Positions 62,359-64,000 of a stretch of DNA of 64,000 nucleotides are shown piece after piece. The stretch lies in assembly GCA_963738325.1 (NCBI GenBank), contig CAVTWD010000001.1:1275156-1339155 (forward strand), read 5' to 3'. Below the pieces are notes generated by a model. That model ran no database searches. It saw nothing but the letters and a program-made list of their open reading frames with translations, and was not told the DNA's origin. Within the stretch, counting starts at the first letter, position 1. Each line of letters opens with the position of its first letter. A program made the translations under genes and the position numbers. This DNA comes from CAVTWD01 sp963738325. GTDB lineage: Bacteria; Actinomycetota; Acidimicrobiia; Acidimicrobiales; Ilumatobacteraceae.

Positions 62359-62696
62359 CTCCCCATCCTCGCAAGGTTCTACGAGCGCACCTTGCCACGG
62401 GCGTCGCGTGGCCTACGGTGGCAGCGACGGCACTGAGGAGGAAGTCTGTCCGGGCGTGGACCGATCACGGACGCCGAGGGAGGCGACCCGCCCTGCTGGG
62501 CCCACCTCTTCGAGCGCACCATCGCCGAGGCCGTCGCGCCCCAGCCTGGACTCAGCCCGGAGCGGCTCAACTCCACACACGAGCAGCAGGCAGTTCGAGA
62601 GCCAACCGGCCGAGACCGAAGACGCTACGAGCACGCGCTCAGCCCCCTTACCTTTCTCGTGAGCCCTGAGCGAGGCTGAGGGCTTGGGAAGTCCGA

Positions 62697-62762
62697 CGGT
62701 GCCGGTATGGCTCATGGCCCCCTGTCGCTTTGACGGCCTGGGGGGTGTTGCCACCGGCACGG
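62697..62762 (+). ncRNA. Candidate IS110 bridge-RNA stem-loop
   Basis: GTGCCGGT (62699-62706) pairs with ACCGGCAC (62753-62760). Inside, TGGC pairs with GCCA, and GGCCCCC pairs with GGGGGGT around a TGTCGCTTTGACGGCCT loop. A long stem with internal loops immediately 5' of an IS110 transposase is where a bridge RNA is expected. Loop-target pairing could not be tested because the element's right end lies outside the window. Confidence 0.4.
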
Positions 62763-62881
62763 TTGGGTGCGTGAACCTCTGATGGGGACATGCGATCGAT
62801 CGCTGGTTCGTAAGGTGGATGACGGCGAGCGCACCTTGGACGGCCTTCCCGCCCGGAACAGATCGAGCGACTGGAGACAAG

Positions 62882-64000
62882 GTGGCCGCGCCTGAAGACG
62901 TGGATGTGTGGGTTGGGCTGGATGTGGCAAGGAGGAGCACTTCGCCGACGTCCTCGACGATCACGGCGAGTCGATCTTCGCTCGCTCGATCGGCAACGAC
63001 GAGGGCGATCTCGTTGCGCTGTTGGACCGGGCCGCCGAATATGGCATGCCGGGATTGGTGATCGACCAGCCCGGCTCGATCGCTCAGCTCGCGATCGCGG
63101 TCGCGGCGCGCCGTGGTGTGCCCGTCGCGTACGTGCCTGGCCTGGTGATGCGCCGCGCCGCGGACCTGTATCCGGGTGAGGCGAAGACCGACCGCCGCGA
63201 CGCGTTCGTGATCGCTGACACCGCCCGGATGCGACGCCGCCAAGTCCACTGGCTCGATGTCGGCAGCGACGACCTGTTGGCGCAGCTGCGAGTGCTCAAC
63301 GGGTTCGACATCGACCTCGCCGCGGACCTCACTCGCCTCACCAACCGCCTGCGCGACGCACTGACCAGCATCTCCCCAGCGCTCGAGCGTGCTGTCGGCT
63401 CCCGACTGGCTCATGGCGGTGTGCGCGACCTGCTGGCGAAGTTCTCGACCCCGACCGCGCTGCGTACCGCCGGTCGGGCTCGGATCACCAAGACGATCGA
63501 GGCCCGCTCGCCCCGCCTCGCCGGCAGGCTCACCGATGCCGTCCTCACGGCCCTCGACGCGCAGACCCTGACCCTTCCGGCCGAGACGACCATCGGCCGC
63601 GTTATCGCCGAACTGGTCGGCGAGCTCGATCGTCTGTACCGACGCCGCGAGACCGTCGCAGCCGAGATCGAGGCGGTCTTCTTGGCGCACCCTTTCGGTG
63701 AGCTGCTGGTGAGCCTGCCCGGAATCGGGCCGCGCACCGGCGCCAGGATCCTCGCCGAGATCGGTGACGGCACCCGCTTCGCCAACGGCTCCAAACTCGC
63801 CAGCTACGCCGGCCTCGCCCCTGTGACCCGCCAGTCCGGCAAATCCCTCAACGGCGAGTCCAAGAGCCGACGTGGCAACCACCGGCTCAAGAACGCCATG
63901 TTCCTGGCCGCCTTCGCCTCGCTCCGCAGCCCCGACTCGAGGGCCTTCTACGACCGCAAACGCGCTGAAGGCAAGATGCACAACGCCAGCCTGATCTGCC
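62882..64000 (+). CDS. IS110 family transposase (frameshifted, 3' end outside window)
   Basis: Start GTG 62882: PEDVDVWVGLDV gives the first Asp of the RuvC-like DEDD site. At about 62926 one G seems lost; the next frame reads KEEHFADVLDDHGESIFARS, GLVIDQPGSIAQLAIAVAAR, AYVPGLVMRRAADLYPGE and AKTDRRDAFVIADTARM (second and third acidic residues). The C-terminal Transposase_20 part has LVSLPGIGPRTGARILAEIG and FANGSKLASYAGLAPV, then SGKSLNGESKSRRGNHRLKN with the serine nucleophile region. About 372 residues are seen before the window ends. Confidence 0.9.

Larger units (their letters stand above)
62690..64000 (+). mobile_element. IS110-family insertion sequence, left end and truncated transposase
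   Basis: The transposase begins at about 62882 and runs off the window, and a structured non-coding segment precedes it, as in IS110-type elements that carry their bridge RNA 5' of the recombinase gene. The left boundary is not defined by inverted repeats, which IS110 elements lack; 62690 is an estimate from the start of the hairpin. The stretch 62359-62690 between it and the flavin reductase shows nothing recognisable. Confidence 0.65.

Noticed and set aside
62384..62840. GAGCGCACCTTG repeated at about 62384 and 62829 as insertion-sequence target duplication
   Set aside because: IS110 elements do not make such duplications, the second copy lies inside the element, and 12 bases can recur by chance in this composition.
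62413..63981. 522-residue open frame on the minus strand
   Set aside because: Runs antisense to the IS110 transposase, which has clear family motifs on the plus strand.

Overview
The window is visibly very high in G+C and gene-dense, with genes on both strands. It looks like an aerobic, soil- or sediment-type actinobacterium, most likely an uncultured Acidimicrobiia-like lineage. The lineage call is inference. It rests on several F420-type luciferase-like oxidoreductases, a mycothiol-type DinB/maleylpyruvate isomerase homologue, an MprAB-like two-component pair, a wax ester synthase/DGAT, a PorA-type (DUF3068) envelope protein, and abundant SDRs, acyl-CoA dehydrogenases, CaiB-type CoA transferases and P450s. 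No rRNA, tRNA or CRISPR array was recognised.

Layout. 1-4.1 kb: tail of an amidase, an SDR, a DUF1345 membrane protein, a CoA transferase and a truncated ABC ATPase. 4.1-7.2 kb: a translationally coupled tryptophanase / agmatine deiminase / UreF trio. 7.3-12.4 kb: SDR, SnoaL-like protein, CBM48-like small protein, MprAB-like two-component system, nitroreductase and a monooxygenase-fold protein. 12.5-18.1 kb: an aerobic benzoyl-CoA (box) operon with boxC, boxB, an amidohydrolase and benzoate-CoA ligase. 18.1-23.1 kb: a fused alpha-beta 2-oxoacid dehydrogenase E1, then cobA-cobT. 23-29 kb: redox genes (two LLM oxidoreductases, an alcohol dehydrogenase, an acyl-CoA dehydrogenase), a universal stress protein and a broken multicopper oxidase. 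29-34 kb: a TetR regulator and a four-carbon acid-sugar cluster (PdxA2, DUF1537 kinase, LarA-like protein, divergent class II aldolase). 34-39 kb: wreckage of a ring-hydroxylating dioxygenase/diol dehydrogenase locus, then a PorA-like protein coupled to a double-domain wax ester synthase. 39-44 kb: beta-oxidation-type genes, with tandem repeats and large palindromes between them. 44-50 kb: a MoxR/DUF58/VWA/protease operon. 50-55 kb: an SDR, a cysteine-less P450 homologue, a canonical P450 and a KstD-like flavoprotein. 55-62 kb: GNAT, a deleted amine oxidase, a flavoprotein reductase, DUF4254, and an operon with GT9, QueC-like and QueD. 62.7-64 kb: the left end and 5' part of an IS110-family element, cut by the window edge.

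Two features colour the whole annotation. First, at least a dozen genes carry single-base frameshifts, several in short C or G runs, which suggests sequencing or assembly indels at least as much as decay. Second, several genes are internally deleted or truncated with sharp joins (ABC ATPase, multicopper oxidase, Rieske alpha/beta/diol dehydrogenase, amine oxidase); these are either real deletions or assembly collapses.

The most interesting candidates for new biology are: (i) a LarA-like protein welded to a DUF1537 kinase/PdxA2/class II aldolase cluster; (ii) a P450 homologue without the heme-thiolate cysteine, coupled to a normal P450; (iii) a roughly 100-bp composite intergenic element (G-run hairpin plus GTCGAC palindrome module) in three places; (iv) tandem wax ester synthase domains in one chain; (v) 28-bp palindromes and 20-bp tandem repeats around 41 kb.
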